This document shows positions 23,163-30,810 of a stretch of DNA of 64,000 nt, one piece after another. The DNA comes from Massilia alkalitolerans DSM 17462 (lineage in GTDB: Bacteria > Pseudomonadota > Gammaproteobacteria > Burkholderiales > Burkholderiaceae_D), in NCBI RefSeq assembly GCF_000427785.1, contig NZ_ATYR01000033.1, positions 1 to 64,000 of the forward strand, given 5' to 3'. The notes beneath the pieces were generated by a model that saw nothing but the letters and a program-made list of their open reading frames with translations, ran no database searches and was not told the origin of the DNA. Each line of letters begins with the position of its first letter. Position 1 is the stretch's first letter. The position numbers were made by a program, and so were the translations under genes.

Positions 23163-23948
23163 ATGATCCGCCTTCCCGCCCTGTTCATCTCCCACGGCTC
23201 GCCCATGCTGGCGCTGCAGGACAGCCCGGCGCGCCGCTTCCTCGAACAGCTCGGCGCGACGCTGCCGCGTCCGCGCGCGGTGCTGGCCGTGTCGGCGCAC
23301 TGGGAGACCATCGGCGCCCCGGCCGTGAGCCTGGCGCAGCAACCCGCCACCATCCACGACTTCGGCGGCTTTCCGCGCGCCCTGTTCGAGATCCAGTATC
23401 CGGCGCCGGGAGCGCCCGGACTCGCCGAACGCGCCCTCACCCTGCTGGAGCAGGCCGGCATCCAGGCCGGACGCAGCGCCGGGCGCGGGCTCGACCACGG
23501 CGCCTGGGTGCCCCTGCGCCTGATGTATCCCGATGCCGACGTGCCGGTCACCCAGCTCTCGATCCTGCGCGACGGCGATCCCGCCGCCCACCTGCGCATC
23601 GGCCAGGCCCTGGGCGCGCTGCGCGACGAAGGCGTGCTGGTGCTGGCCTCCGGTTCGTTGACCCACAACCTGCACGAATACCGGGGCCAGGCGGTCGAGG
23701 CGCCGGCACCCGCGTGGGTGGACGACTTCGCCCGCTGGATGCAGGCCTCCCTCGAGAACGGCGACCAGGCCGAGTTGCTGGACTACCGCCGCCGCGCCCC
23801 GAACGCGGTACGCAACCACCCGACCGACGAGCACCTGCTGCCCCTGTTCGTCGCCATGGGCGCGGGCGGGCCGCAAGCGCGCGCCACCCGCCTGCACGCG
23901 AGCGTGGAACACGGGGTGCTGGCGATGGACGCCTATGCGTTCGACTGA
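23163..23948 (+). CDS. ygiD: 4,5-DOPA-extradiol-dioxygenase family protein (class III extradiol)
   Basis: A 261-residue LigB-type class III extradiol dioxygenase homologous to E. coli YgiD and plant DODA. Metal ligand candidates are His in LFISHGSPM, His in VSAHWET, His in GLDHGAWVPL and His in SLTHNLHEY. Relatives cleave L-DOPA or other catechols, but the physiological substrate in bacteria is often unknown. The ATG at 23163 follows GAGGAGAGACACC. It is the first gene of a LysR-adjacent set with DoxX and an FUSC exporter, a grouping often seen in response to electrophiles or phenolics. Confidence 0.9.
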   Translation: MIRLPALFISHGSPMLALQDSPARRFLEQLGATLPRPRAVLAVSAHWETIGAPAVSLAQQPATIHDFGGFPRALFEIQYPAPGAPGLAERALTLLEQAGIQAGRSAGRGLDHGAWVPLRLMYPDADVPVTQLSILRDGDPAAHLRIGQALGALRDEGVLVLASGSLTHNLHEYRGQAVEAPAPAWVDDFARWMQASLENGDQAELLDYRRRAPNAVRNHPTDEHLLPLFVAMGAGGPQARATRLHASVEHGVLAMDAYAFD

Positions 23949-24018
23949 AGCGAACGGTGCGCCCGCGAATCGGTCGAAGGGCGATGATGTCAGTACAACT
24001 CATCCGGAAGGAGTGATC

Positions 24019-24444
24019 ATGCAAACCACAAACCTTGCGCCGCGCAGCATGGACGACGAAGGCAAGCTGCTGCTGCGCGCGGCGCTGGCGATCATCCTGC
24101 TGTTCCATGGCTTCTCCAAGCTTGCCGGCGGCATCGGCCCGATCACCGGCATGGTCGAAGGCGCCGGCCTGCCGGGGGTGTTCGCCTACGGCGTGTATGT
24201 CGGCGAAGTGGTGGCGCCGCTCCTGATGCTGGTCGGGCTGTTCACCCGCGCCGCGGCGCTGGTGGTGGTGATCAACATGATCGTGGCGGTGCTGCTGGCC
24301 CATACCGCGCAGTTCTTCACGCTCAACGACACCGGCGGCTGGGCGCTCGAGCTGCAGGGCATGTTCCTGGCCGCGGCGCTGGCGGTCGCGCTGCTCGGTG
24401 CCGGCCGCTACAGCCTGGGCGGCACGGCCGGTCGCTTCAACTGA
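24019..24444 (+). CDS. DoxX family membrane protein
   Basis: A 141-residue protein with four membrane helices and the DoxX-typical LRAALAIILLFHGFSKLAGGI and GVYVGEVVAPLLMLVGLFTRAAA. DoxX proteins are inner-membrane proteins often linked to redox stress. The ATG at 24019 follows GGAAGGAG. It lies 70 bases after the DOPA dioxygenase gene and 7 bases before the FUSC gene, so an operon is likely. Confidence 0.9.
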   Translation: MQTTNLAPRSMDDEGKLLLRAALAIILLFHGFSKLAGGIGPITGMVEGAGLPGVFAYGVYVGEVVAPLLMLVGLFTRAAALVVVINMIVAVLLAHTAQFFTLNDTGGWALELQGMFLAAALAVALLGAGRYSLGGTAGRFN

Positions 24445-24451
24445 GCGGACC

Positions 24452-25546
24452 ATGCGCCTTCCGCGCCGGCAGCGGTTGCGGGCCGTCCTGTCCGAGGAAC
24501 TGCGCCAGCTGACCACCGTCCAGGCCAGCGACCGCGCCTGGCCAATGCCGCTGGCCGCGGCGCTGTCCTCCGGGCTGCCGCTGCTGGCCGGCGCCGCGCT
24601 CGGGCGCATCGGCGACGGCCTGGTGGCCTCGCTCGGCGGCCTGGTGTTCCTGTACCTGCCCGCCACCTCGCTGGCGCAGCGCATGGTGGCGCTGCTGGCC
24701 TGCGCCTTCGGCATGCTGGCCTGCTATACGCTGGGTGCGGCCAGCGGCCAGTGGCCGCCGGCGATCATTCCCGCCCTGGTCGCGATCACGATCCTGGTGA
24801 CGATGACCTGCCGCATCTACGCGCTCGGGCCGCCGGGCAGCCTGTTCTTCGTGATGGCCGCCGCGATCGGCGCCTACAGCCCGGTGACGGCGGCCGAGCT
24901 GCCGCGCATGGCCGGCCTGTTCGGCTTCGGCGGCCTGCTGGCCTGCGCGGTCGGCTTCTGCTACAGCGTCTTCACGCTGCGCGGCCGCGCGCCGCCATCG
25001 CAGCCGCCCCTGCCTGCCTTCGATTTCGGCTACGTGGTGCTGGACGCGGTCGTGATCGGCGCCGCGGTCGGCCTGTCGCTGCTGGCCGCGCAGCTGCTGG
25101 CGCTCCCCAAGCCCTACTGGGTGCCGGTCAGCTGCCTGGCGGTGATCCAGGGCGTCTCGCTGCGCGCAATCTGGAACAAGCAGCTGCAGCGCGTGCTCGG
25201 CACCGGCGCCGGCGTGGCCCTGGCCTGGGGCCTGCTGTCGCTGCCGCTGGGCGGCTGGTCGGTGGCGGCGATGGTGATGCTGCTGACCTTCCTGATCGAG
25301 ATGCTGGTGGTGCGCCACTACGCGCTGGCCACGGCGCTCATCACCCCGCTCACGATCCTGCTGGCCGAAGCGGCGACCCTGGGCCAGGCGGCCCCAGGGG
25401 CGCTGGTGCAGGCGCGCTTCGTCGACACCCTGCTCGGATGCGCGATCGGCCTGGCCGGCGGCTGGTGCCTGCACAACCCACGATGTCGCGCCGCCGCCGG
25501 CGCCTGGTTGCGCCGCCTGGCGCCGGCCGGCGCGCGCGAGCGGTGA
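24452..25546 (+). CDS. FUSC family inner-membrane protein (aromatic acid exporter-like)
   Basis: A 364-residue membrane protein with two blocks of about five helices each (about residues 30-165 and 205-345). This is the half-size FUSC layout related to p-hydroxybenzoate exporter AaeB. Recognisable pieces are PYWVPVSCLAVIQG near residue 228 and the following RVLGTGAGVALAWG, the conserved FUSC core. Placed after a catechol dioxygenase and DoxX, export of a phenolic or aromatic acid is plausible but inferred. Confidence 0.82.
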   Translation: MRLPRRQRLRAVLSEELRQLTTVQASDRAWPMPLAAALSSGLPLLAGAALGRIGDGLVASLGGLVFLYLPATSLAQRMVALLACAFGMLACYTLGAASGQWPPAIIPALVAITILVTMTCRIYALGPPGSLFFVMAAAIGAYSPVTAAELPRMAGLFGFGGLLACAVGFCYSVFTLRGRAPPSQPPLPAFDFGYVVLDAVVIGAAVGLSLLAAQLLALPKPYWVPVSCLAVIQGVSLRAIWNKQLQRVLGTGAGVALAWGLLSLPLGGWSVAAMVMLLTFLIEMLVVRHYALATALITPLTILLAEAATLGQAAPGALVQARFVDTLLGCAIGLAGGWCLHNPRCRAAAGAWLRRLAPAGARER

Positions 25547-25548
25547 AC

Positions 25549-25947
25549 TCAGGCGGGGATTTCCGGCGGCTCGTCGAGCCAGCGCAGCGCGGCCGCGAGG
25601 TCGTTGTAGAACACCCGGTAGCTGCCTTCGCCCAGTTCGCCGAAGGCGATCCGGGCCCGGTAGGCGATGCGGGTATTGGCGACCAGGATCGCCCGGCGCA
25701 AGGGCAGGGGGCCGTAGCGCTCCCAGGCGCGCGACTCCAGATCCTGCTGCACCAGGGCGATGTCGACCGACGGGACATCCATTTCGAGCGAGTCGTACAG
25801 GACCTTCACCTGGCGGGTATCCTGCACCAGCGCGATGACGCGCCGCTGGCATTCCTCGAGCAGCGCTGCGGTGCAGGCGCCGCGGATGCGCGCGATGATG
25901 ATGTCGCCGACCGGCTCGACCCACAGTTGTTGGGTTTCCATTTTCAT
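25549..25947 (-). CDS. Conserved protein, possibly SpoIIAA/STAS-like
   Basis: A 132-residue soluble protein with alternating strands and helices (WVEPVGDIIIARIRG, then a helix with LLEECQRRVIALV, then KVLYDSLEMDVPS) that resembles SpoIIAA-like or STAS-like folds. The assignment is weak. It lies 19 bases after the LysR gene on the same strand, so the two probably form an operon. No catalytic motif is visible. Confidence 0.65.
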   Translation of the reverse strand: MKMETQQLWVEPVGDIIIARIRGACTAALLEECQRRVIALVQDTRQVKVLYDSLEMDVPSVDIALVQQDLESRAWERYGPLPLRRAILVANTRIAYRARIAFGELGEGSYRVFYNDLAAALRWLDEPPEIPA

Positions 25948-25966
25948 GCTCTCCTACATTTCAGCT

Positions 25967-26854
25967 TCAGTCCTGCAACAGCCCTGCCGCGAAGGCCCGG
26001 AAGGCTGGCAGCAAGGGCGCTTCGGTGCGGCCCGCCAGGGTCACGCAGGCGAAGCGGGCCTTGGCGTCCAGGCGCGGATGGAGCGGCAGTTCGGCCAGGC
26101 CACCGGCGCGCGCGGCCGCCGCCAGTCCCAGGAACAGGGCCTGCGAGCGGCCGACCGCATCTACCAGGCTGGCCACGTCTTCGCACTGGAGGGTGACCAT
26201 CTGTTCCGGCAGGGCCGCCGGCCCGTAGGCGGTCACTAACAGGCGCGCCACTTCGTCCGACAGTGGCGTGGAGGCGACCGGAAAGGCCAGCAGCTGCTCC
26301 AGCGTGAGCGTGTCGTGCGCCAGCAGGGGGTGGCCCGGGCGGCAGGCGAAGCAGGTGCGCAGCTCGCCGAGCGGCCCGGCCACCAGGTCCTCCGCCGGCG
26401 CGATGCTGCGCGCGTCCGCGACCAGGGCGTCGAGCTGGCCGGCGCGCAGCTGCACCAGCTGCTGCGCCAGCGGGCCGCGCGTGATGTCGAGCCTGACCCC
26501 AGGGTGCCGTTCGGCCATGTGGCACAGCAGCGGCGCCATCAGCATGGCGGCCGGACCCGATCCCATGCCGACGCGCAGCGCGCCGCCCGCACCGTGGCGG
26601 AAGATGTCTGCGCTGCGCGCCAGCTCGCCCGCATCGCGCACCAGGCGGGCGGCGCGCGCCAATACGTGGCTGCCCAGCGGCGTGAGCTCGATGCGCTTGC
26701 CGATGCGGTCGAACAGCGGCGCCCCCAGGTCTTCCTCGAGCGCCTGGATGCTGCGGCTCAGCGCCGGCTGGGTGATGAACAGGCGCTCGGCCGCGCGGCT
26801 GAAGGAGCGCGCTTCGGCGACAGCGATCAGGTGCTCCAGCTGTTTGATGTTCAC
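25967..26854 (-). CDS. LysR family transcriptional regulator
   Basis: A 295-residue LysR regulator with the N-terminal HTH (EARSFSRAAERLFITQPALS then RSIQALEEDLG) and an effector domain resembling CbbR/GltC-type members. It is divergent from the TRIC-type channel gene across 117 bases and followed by the SpoIIAA-like gene. Its target could be either neighbour; nothing in the sequence identifies the effector. Confidence 0.92.
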   Translation of the reverse strand: MNIKQLEHLIAVAEARSFSRAAERLFITQPALSRSIQALEEDLGAPLFDRIGKRIELTPLGSHVLARAARLVRDAGELARSADIFRHGAGGALRVGMGSGPAAMLMAPLLCHMAERHPGVRLDITRGPLAQQLVQLRAGQLDALVADARSIAPAEDLVAGPLGELRTCFACRPGHPLLAHDTLTLEQLLAFPVASTPLSDEVARLLVTAYGPAALPEQMVTLQCEDVASLVDAVGRSQALFLGLAAAARAGGLAELPLHPRLDAKARFACVTLAGRTEAPLLPAFRAFAAGLLQD

Positions 26855-26971
26855 GTCTCAGTCCTATGCGGAATATGCATCGATATGGCAATAATAATGC
26901 ATTGGACACATCGCTGGCCCCATCGTACCATGCCCCGCACCGAATTCCGCCATCCTGCCTCCCCCCTGAGA

Positions 26972-27613
26972 ATGAGCCTGCTCCACACGATCTACCTGGT
27001 CGCCATCGCGGCCGAAGCCGCGTCCGGCGCCCTGATGGGCATGCGGCGTCGCATGGACCTGTTCGGCCTGTGCGTGGTCGGCACCGTCACCGCGCTGGGC
27101 GGGGGCACCATCCGCGACCTGCTCATCGGCCACTACCCGCTCGGCTGGGTCGCGCACCCGGAATACCTGGCCTTCACCGTCGGCGCCGCGATCGCGGCGG
27201 CCCTGCTGGCGCGCCGCATGCATCGCCTCAAGACTGCTTTCCTGTGGCTGGACGCGCTCGGCCTGGTGGCCTTCACCGTGATCGGCTGCGACGTCGCCGC
27301 GTCCACCGGCGCGCATTGGGTGGTCGTGATCCTGATGGGGATGGCCACCGGCGTGTTCGGCGGCCTGCTGCGCGACGTCCTGTGCAACCAGGTGCCGCTG
27401 GTGCTGCAGCGCGACCTGTACGCCACGGTGTCCCTGGCCACCGGGGTGCTCTACCTGGGCTTGCTGGAGCTCGGCGTGGCCGCCGGTATCGCCACCACCA
27501 CCGCGATCGCGGCAGGCTTCGCCCTGCGCCTGCTGGCGCTGCGCTTCGGCCTGGCCCTGCCGGTGCTGGAAGCCGACACCAGCAGCTTCGACGAGCCGCG
27601 GGAGCACGGCTAG
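26972..27613 (+). CDS. Trimeric intracellular cation (TRIC/UPF0126) channel family protein
   Basis: A 213-residue membrane protein with seven hydrophobic segments built from two UPF0126 repeats. The duplicated signature is visible as ALGGGTIRDLLIG near residue 36 and VFGGLLRDVLCN near residue 122. Prokaryotic TRIC homologues form trimeric cation pores. The start could also be the in-frame ATG at 26930. The stop is immediately followed by the ATG of the penicillin-binding protein gene, so the two are co-transcribed although a functional link is not obvious. Confidence 0.88.
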   Translation: MSLLHTIYLVAIAAEAASGALMGMRRRMDLFGLCVVGTVTALGGGTIRDLLIGHYPLGWVAHPEYLAFTVGAAIAAALLARRMHRLKTAFLWLDALGLVAFTVIGCDVAASTGAHWVVVILMGMATGVFGGLLRDVLCNQVPLVLQRDLYATVSLATGVLYLGLLELGVAAGIATTTAIAAGFALRLLALRFGLALPVLEADTSSFDEPREHG

Positions 27614-29410
27614 ATGAGCGAAACCGGGCGCGTCGCCGCCGGAAAGGGCCATGCCTTCAGCGCCAGCCCGGTGCTGGAGAGCCGCCTGCCGGCCTGGCGC
27701 TCGCGCCTGCTGCTGCTGGTGCTGTTCGCCGCCTTCGCGACCCTGGCCGGGCGCGCGGTCTGGCTGCAGCTGTGGTCCGACGAATTCCTGCAGAAGCAGG
27801 GCGCGGCGCGCTATGCCCGCACGCTGGAGCTGCCGGCCACCCGCGGGCGCATCCTCGACCGCAACGGCGAGGTGCTGGCACTGTCGCTGCCGGCGCGCGC
27901 GGTGTGGGCGATTCCCGCCGAGGCGCGCGGCGCCGCGCCGGCGCAGCTGGACGAACTGGCGCGCCAGCTCGGGCTGGGCCGGGCGGAACTCGACGCCCGG
28001 CTCGACTCGCGGCGCGGCTTCGTCTACCTGAAGCGCCAGGTCGACCTGGCCACCGCCGGGCGCGTCCAGGCGCTCGGCATCGCCGGCATCCACACCCGCA
28101 AGGAAAGCCGCCGCCACTATCCGCATGGGGCCTTGACGGCGCACGTGGTGGGCTTCAACGACGTCGAGGACCAGGGGCAGGAAGGCATCGAGCTGGCGCA
28201 CCAGGCCAGCCTGGGCGGCACGGCCGGCAGCCGCCGCGTGATCCGCGACCGTCTCGGGCGCATCGCGGAAGACGCGGGCGGGCGCCTGCCCGCGCGCGAC
28301 GGCCGCGACCTGGCGCTGGCGATCGACGGCCGCATCCAGCATGCGGCGCGCAGCCATCTGAAGGCGGCGGTCGAACGCCACCAGGCTGCCGCCGGCGCCA
28401 TCGTGGTGCTCGACGTGGGCAGCGGCGAGGTGCTGGCGCTGGCCAACCTGCCGGACTACGACCCGAACGAGCGCAAGGGTCTTACCGGAGCCCAGCTGCG
28501 CAACCGGGCCCTGACCGACATCTATGAACCGGGTTCGGTGATCAAGCCCTTCACCATCGCGCTGGCCCTGGAGAAAGGCCTGGCCACGCCCGACACCCTG
28601 GTGGAGACCGCCCCCGGGCGCCTCACCATCGGCCGCGCCACGATCCGCGACGCCAGCCGGCACGACACCCTGACGGTCGCCGAGGTGCTGCAGAAGTCCT
28701 CCAACGTCGGCACCGTCAAGCTGGCGCTGCAGATGCCGGCGCAGGACATGTGGTCGATGCTGACCCAGGTGGGCTTCGGCCAGCCGCCGCAGCTGGGCTT
28801 TCCCGGCACGGCCGCCGGCAGCCTGCGGCCCCACCGTTCCTGGAAACCGATCGAGCAGGCCACCATCAGCTATGGACACGGCATGGCGACCTCCTTGATG
28901 CAGATGGCGCAGTCCTACCTGGTGTTCGCCCGCGACGGCGACATGATACCGCTCAGCCTGTTGAAGGTGGACGAGCCGCCGGTCGCGCGCCCGGTGCTGT
29001 CCAGCGCCAGCGCCGCCGCGGTGCGCGCCATGATGGAGCGCGCCACCTGGCCGGGCGGCACCGCGCCGCGCGCGCGGGTGCCCGGCTACCGGGTGGCGGG
29101 CAAGACCAGCACCGCGCACAAGCCGGTGGGGGGACGCTACACCAACCGCTACATCGCCGGCTTCGTCGGTTTCGCGCCGGTGTCGCGGCCGCGCATCATC
29201 GTCGCCGTGATGATCGACGAGCCGACCGAGGGCGGCTACTTCGGCGGGCGGGTGGCGGCGCCGGTGTTCGCCAGCGTGGTCCAGGATGCGCTGCGCACGC
29301 TCGACGTCGCGCCGGACGCGGAGGTCGAGGACATCCTGCCGGCGCCGATCGAGGCCGCGGACGAGGACGCGCTTGCGCCTGCGGCCGGGGAGAAGCAATC
29401 AACTACGTGA
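27614..29410 (+). CDS. FtsI-like class B penicillin-binding protein with a KTS motif
   Basis: A 598-residue class B PBP (septal peptidoglycan transpeptidase type). It has a short cytoplasmic tail, one membrane helix (about residues 33-50), the pedestal domain starting ELPATRGRILDRNG, and a transpeptidase domain. The active-site Ser is in EPGSVIKPF (near residue 309) and the SxN motif is SSN (near 361). The third motif reads AGKTSTAHK, KTS in place of the usual KTG. The gene is outside a dcw division cluster, behind a TRIC channel gene, so it is probably a paralogue of the essential FtsI. Altered beta-lactam response is possible but inferred. Confidence 0.9.
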   Translation: MSETGRVAAGKGHAFSASPVLESRLPAWRSRLLLLVLFAAFATLAGRAVWLQLWSDEFLQKQGAARYARTLELPATRGRILDRNGEVLALSLPARAVWAIPAEARGAAPAQLDELARQLGLGRAELDARLDSRRGFVYLKRQVDLATAGRVQALGIAGIHTRKESRRHYPHGALTAHVVGFNDVEDQGQEGIELAHQASLGGTAGSRRVIRDRLGRIAEDAGGRLPARDGRDLALAIDGRIQHAARSHLKAAVERHQAAAGAIVVLDVGSGEVLALANLPDYDPNERKGLTGAQLRNRALTDIYEPGSVIKPFTIALALEKGLATPDTLVETAPGRLTIGRATIRDASRHDTLTVAEVLQKSSNVGTVKLALQMPAQDMWSMLTQVGFGQPPQLGFPGTAAGSLRPHRSWKPIEQATISYGHGMATSLMQMAQSYLVFARDGDMIPLSLLKVDEPPVARPVLSSASAAAVRAMMERATWPGGTAPRARVPGYRVAGKTSTAHKPVGGRYTNRYIAGFVGFAPVSRPRIIVAVMIDEPTEGGYFGGRVAAPVFASVVQDALRTLDVAPDAEVEDILPAPIEAADEDALAPAAGEKQSTT

Positions 29411-29459
29411 TTTTCCTGGGGCTGGCTAGAGACTGAATCCCGGTTTTCGTCTATACCTT

Positions 29460-29481
29460 GTGGGCCGCATCGGCGGCCCAC
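29460..29481 (+). terminator. GC-rich hairpin between the PBP gene and the glycan locus
   Basis: GTGGGCCGC (29460-29468) and GCGGCCCAC (29473-29481) pair perfectly around ATCG. There is no T tract, so it may be a weak terminator or simply a palindrome. It sits 25 bases before the GH28 start. Confidence 0.4.
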
Positions 29482-29505
29482 GAAACAGGAGACCAGGAAA
29501 CCAGC

Positions 29506-30810
29506 ATGCCAAACCGTCTGTCCACCCGCCGCGCCTTGACGCTGTCCTTACTCTCGGCTCCCCTGTGGGGCTGCGCTTCGCCATCCACGCCCGCGCCGGC
29601 GCGGCGAACTTCGATCACGGAGTTCGGCGCCGTCGCCGATGCCGCCACGGTCAACACCACGGCCATCCAGAAGACCATCGACCACGTCGCGGCGCAGGGC
29701 GGGGGCACCGTGGTGGTCCCGAGCGGCGTGTTCGTCAGCGGCGCGCTGTTCCTCAAGCCGAAGGTCAACCTGCACCTGGACGAGGGCGCGGTCCTGCGCT
29801 GCTCGACCGACTTGCGCCACTTCCCGGCCGGCCGCACCCGCATCGAAGGGCATTTCGCGCCCAACTTCAATCCGGCGCTGATCAATGCGAACGGCTGCGA
29901 CGGCTTGCGGATCAGCGGGGCCGGCACGTTGGATGGCGCCGGCCGCCCGATCTGGGACCTGTTCTGGAAGCTGCGCAATGCCGCGCCCGATCCGCACAAT
30001 TTCAAGAACATCGGCATCCCGCGCGCGCGCCTGGCCCTGATCGAGCGCTCGAAGGACGTCAGCATCGAGGGCGTCACCTTCAAGGACTCCCAGTTCTGGA
30101 ACCTGCACCTGTACCGCTGCCAGCAGGTCACGGTGCGCAATGCCCGCTTCGTGGTGCCCGAGGACTACCACCAGGCGCCCAGCTCCGACGGCATCGACCT
30201 GGACAGCTGCCAGCACGTGCTGGTCGAGGGCTGCTACTTCTCGGTGACCGACGACTGCATCGCCGCCAAGGGCTCGAAGGGGCCGTTCGCGATGGAGGAC
30301 AAGGACAGTCCGCCGGTGATCGGCATCCGGGTACGCAACTGCGAGTTCCGGCGCGGCCACCACATGCTGGCCCTCGGCAGCGAGGCGACCCTGGTGCGCG
30401 ACGTCCTCATCGAGGATTGCCGGGTCACGGGCAAGGTGGACAGCCTGGCCGTCTTCAAGCTGCGCCCGGACACGCCGCAGCACTACGAGAACATCCATTT
30501 CAGGAACATCACGGTAGACAATTCCGGCGGCCAGATCGTCACGATCCAGCCCTGGACCCAGTATTTCGACCTGAAGGGTGCGCCGCCGCCGAAGTCGATC
30601 GTGCGCAACATCAGCCTGGTGGGCATCCGCGGACGCCTCAAGGCCTTCGGGACGATCAAGCCGAATCCGGGGCAGACATCGATCAGCGACGTCCTGCTGA
30701 AGGACTTCGATGTGCAGCTGGAGGGCGACAAGCTCGATACGGCGGATGTCGCCAATCTGCGCCTGGAGAACGTGATCGTCAACGGCAAGCGGGTCGCGAC
30801 TCATCAATGA
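29506..30810 (+). CDS. Glycoside hydrolase family 28 (polygalacturonase-like), exported
   Basis: A 434-residue right-handed beta-helix enzyme acting on pectic galacturonan or related rhamnogalacturonan. An N-terminal export signal (residues 1-24, ALTLSLLSAPLWGC) ends in a Cys that could be a weak lipobox. Catalytic-region motifs are SSDGIDLDSC (near residue 226) and TDDCIAAKG (paired Asp near 248). The usual GHG-S-IGS is replaced by GHHMLALGSE. These divergences suggest a specificity other than plain polygalacturonan. It opens the plant-polysaccharide locus and overlaps the GH43 gene by 4 bases. Confidence 0.88.
   Translation: MPNRLSTRRALTLSLLSAPLWGCASPSTPAPARRTSITEFGAVADAATVNTTAIQKTIDHVAAQGGGTVVVPSGVFVSGALFLKPKVNLHLDEGAVLRCSTDLRHFPAGRTRIEGHFAPNFNPALINANGCDGLRISGAGTLDGAGRPIWDLFWKLRNAAPDPHNFKNIGIPRARLALIERSKDVSIEGVTFKDSQFWNLHLYRCQQVTVRNARFVVPEDYHQAPSSDGIDLDSCQHVLVEGCYFSVTDDCIAAKGSKGPFAMEDKDSPPVIGIRVRNCEFRRGHHMLALGSEATLVRDVLIEDCRVTGKVDSLAVFKLRPDTPQHYENIHFRNITVDNSGGQIVTIQPWTQYFDLKGAPPPKSIVRNISLVGIRGRLKAFGTIKPNPGQTSISDVLLKDFDVQLEGDKLDTADVANLRLENVIVNGKRVATHQ

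Noticed and set aside
26864-29398. 844-residue open frame antisense to the TRIC and PBP genes
   Set aside because: It covers two genes with clear motifs on the other strand and has the repetitive composition of a shadow frame.
29460-30806. N-terminal extension of the GH43 frame (957 residues in total)
   Set aside because: The first 449 residues overlap GH28 in another frame and lack any domain; the signal peptide begins at 30807.
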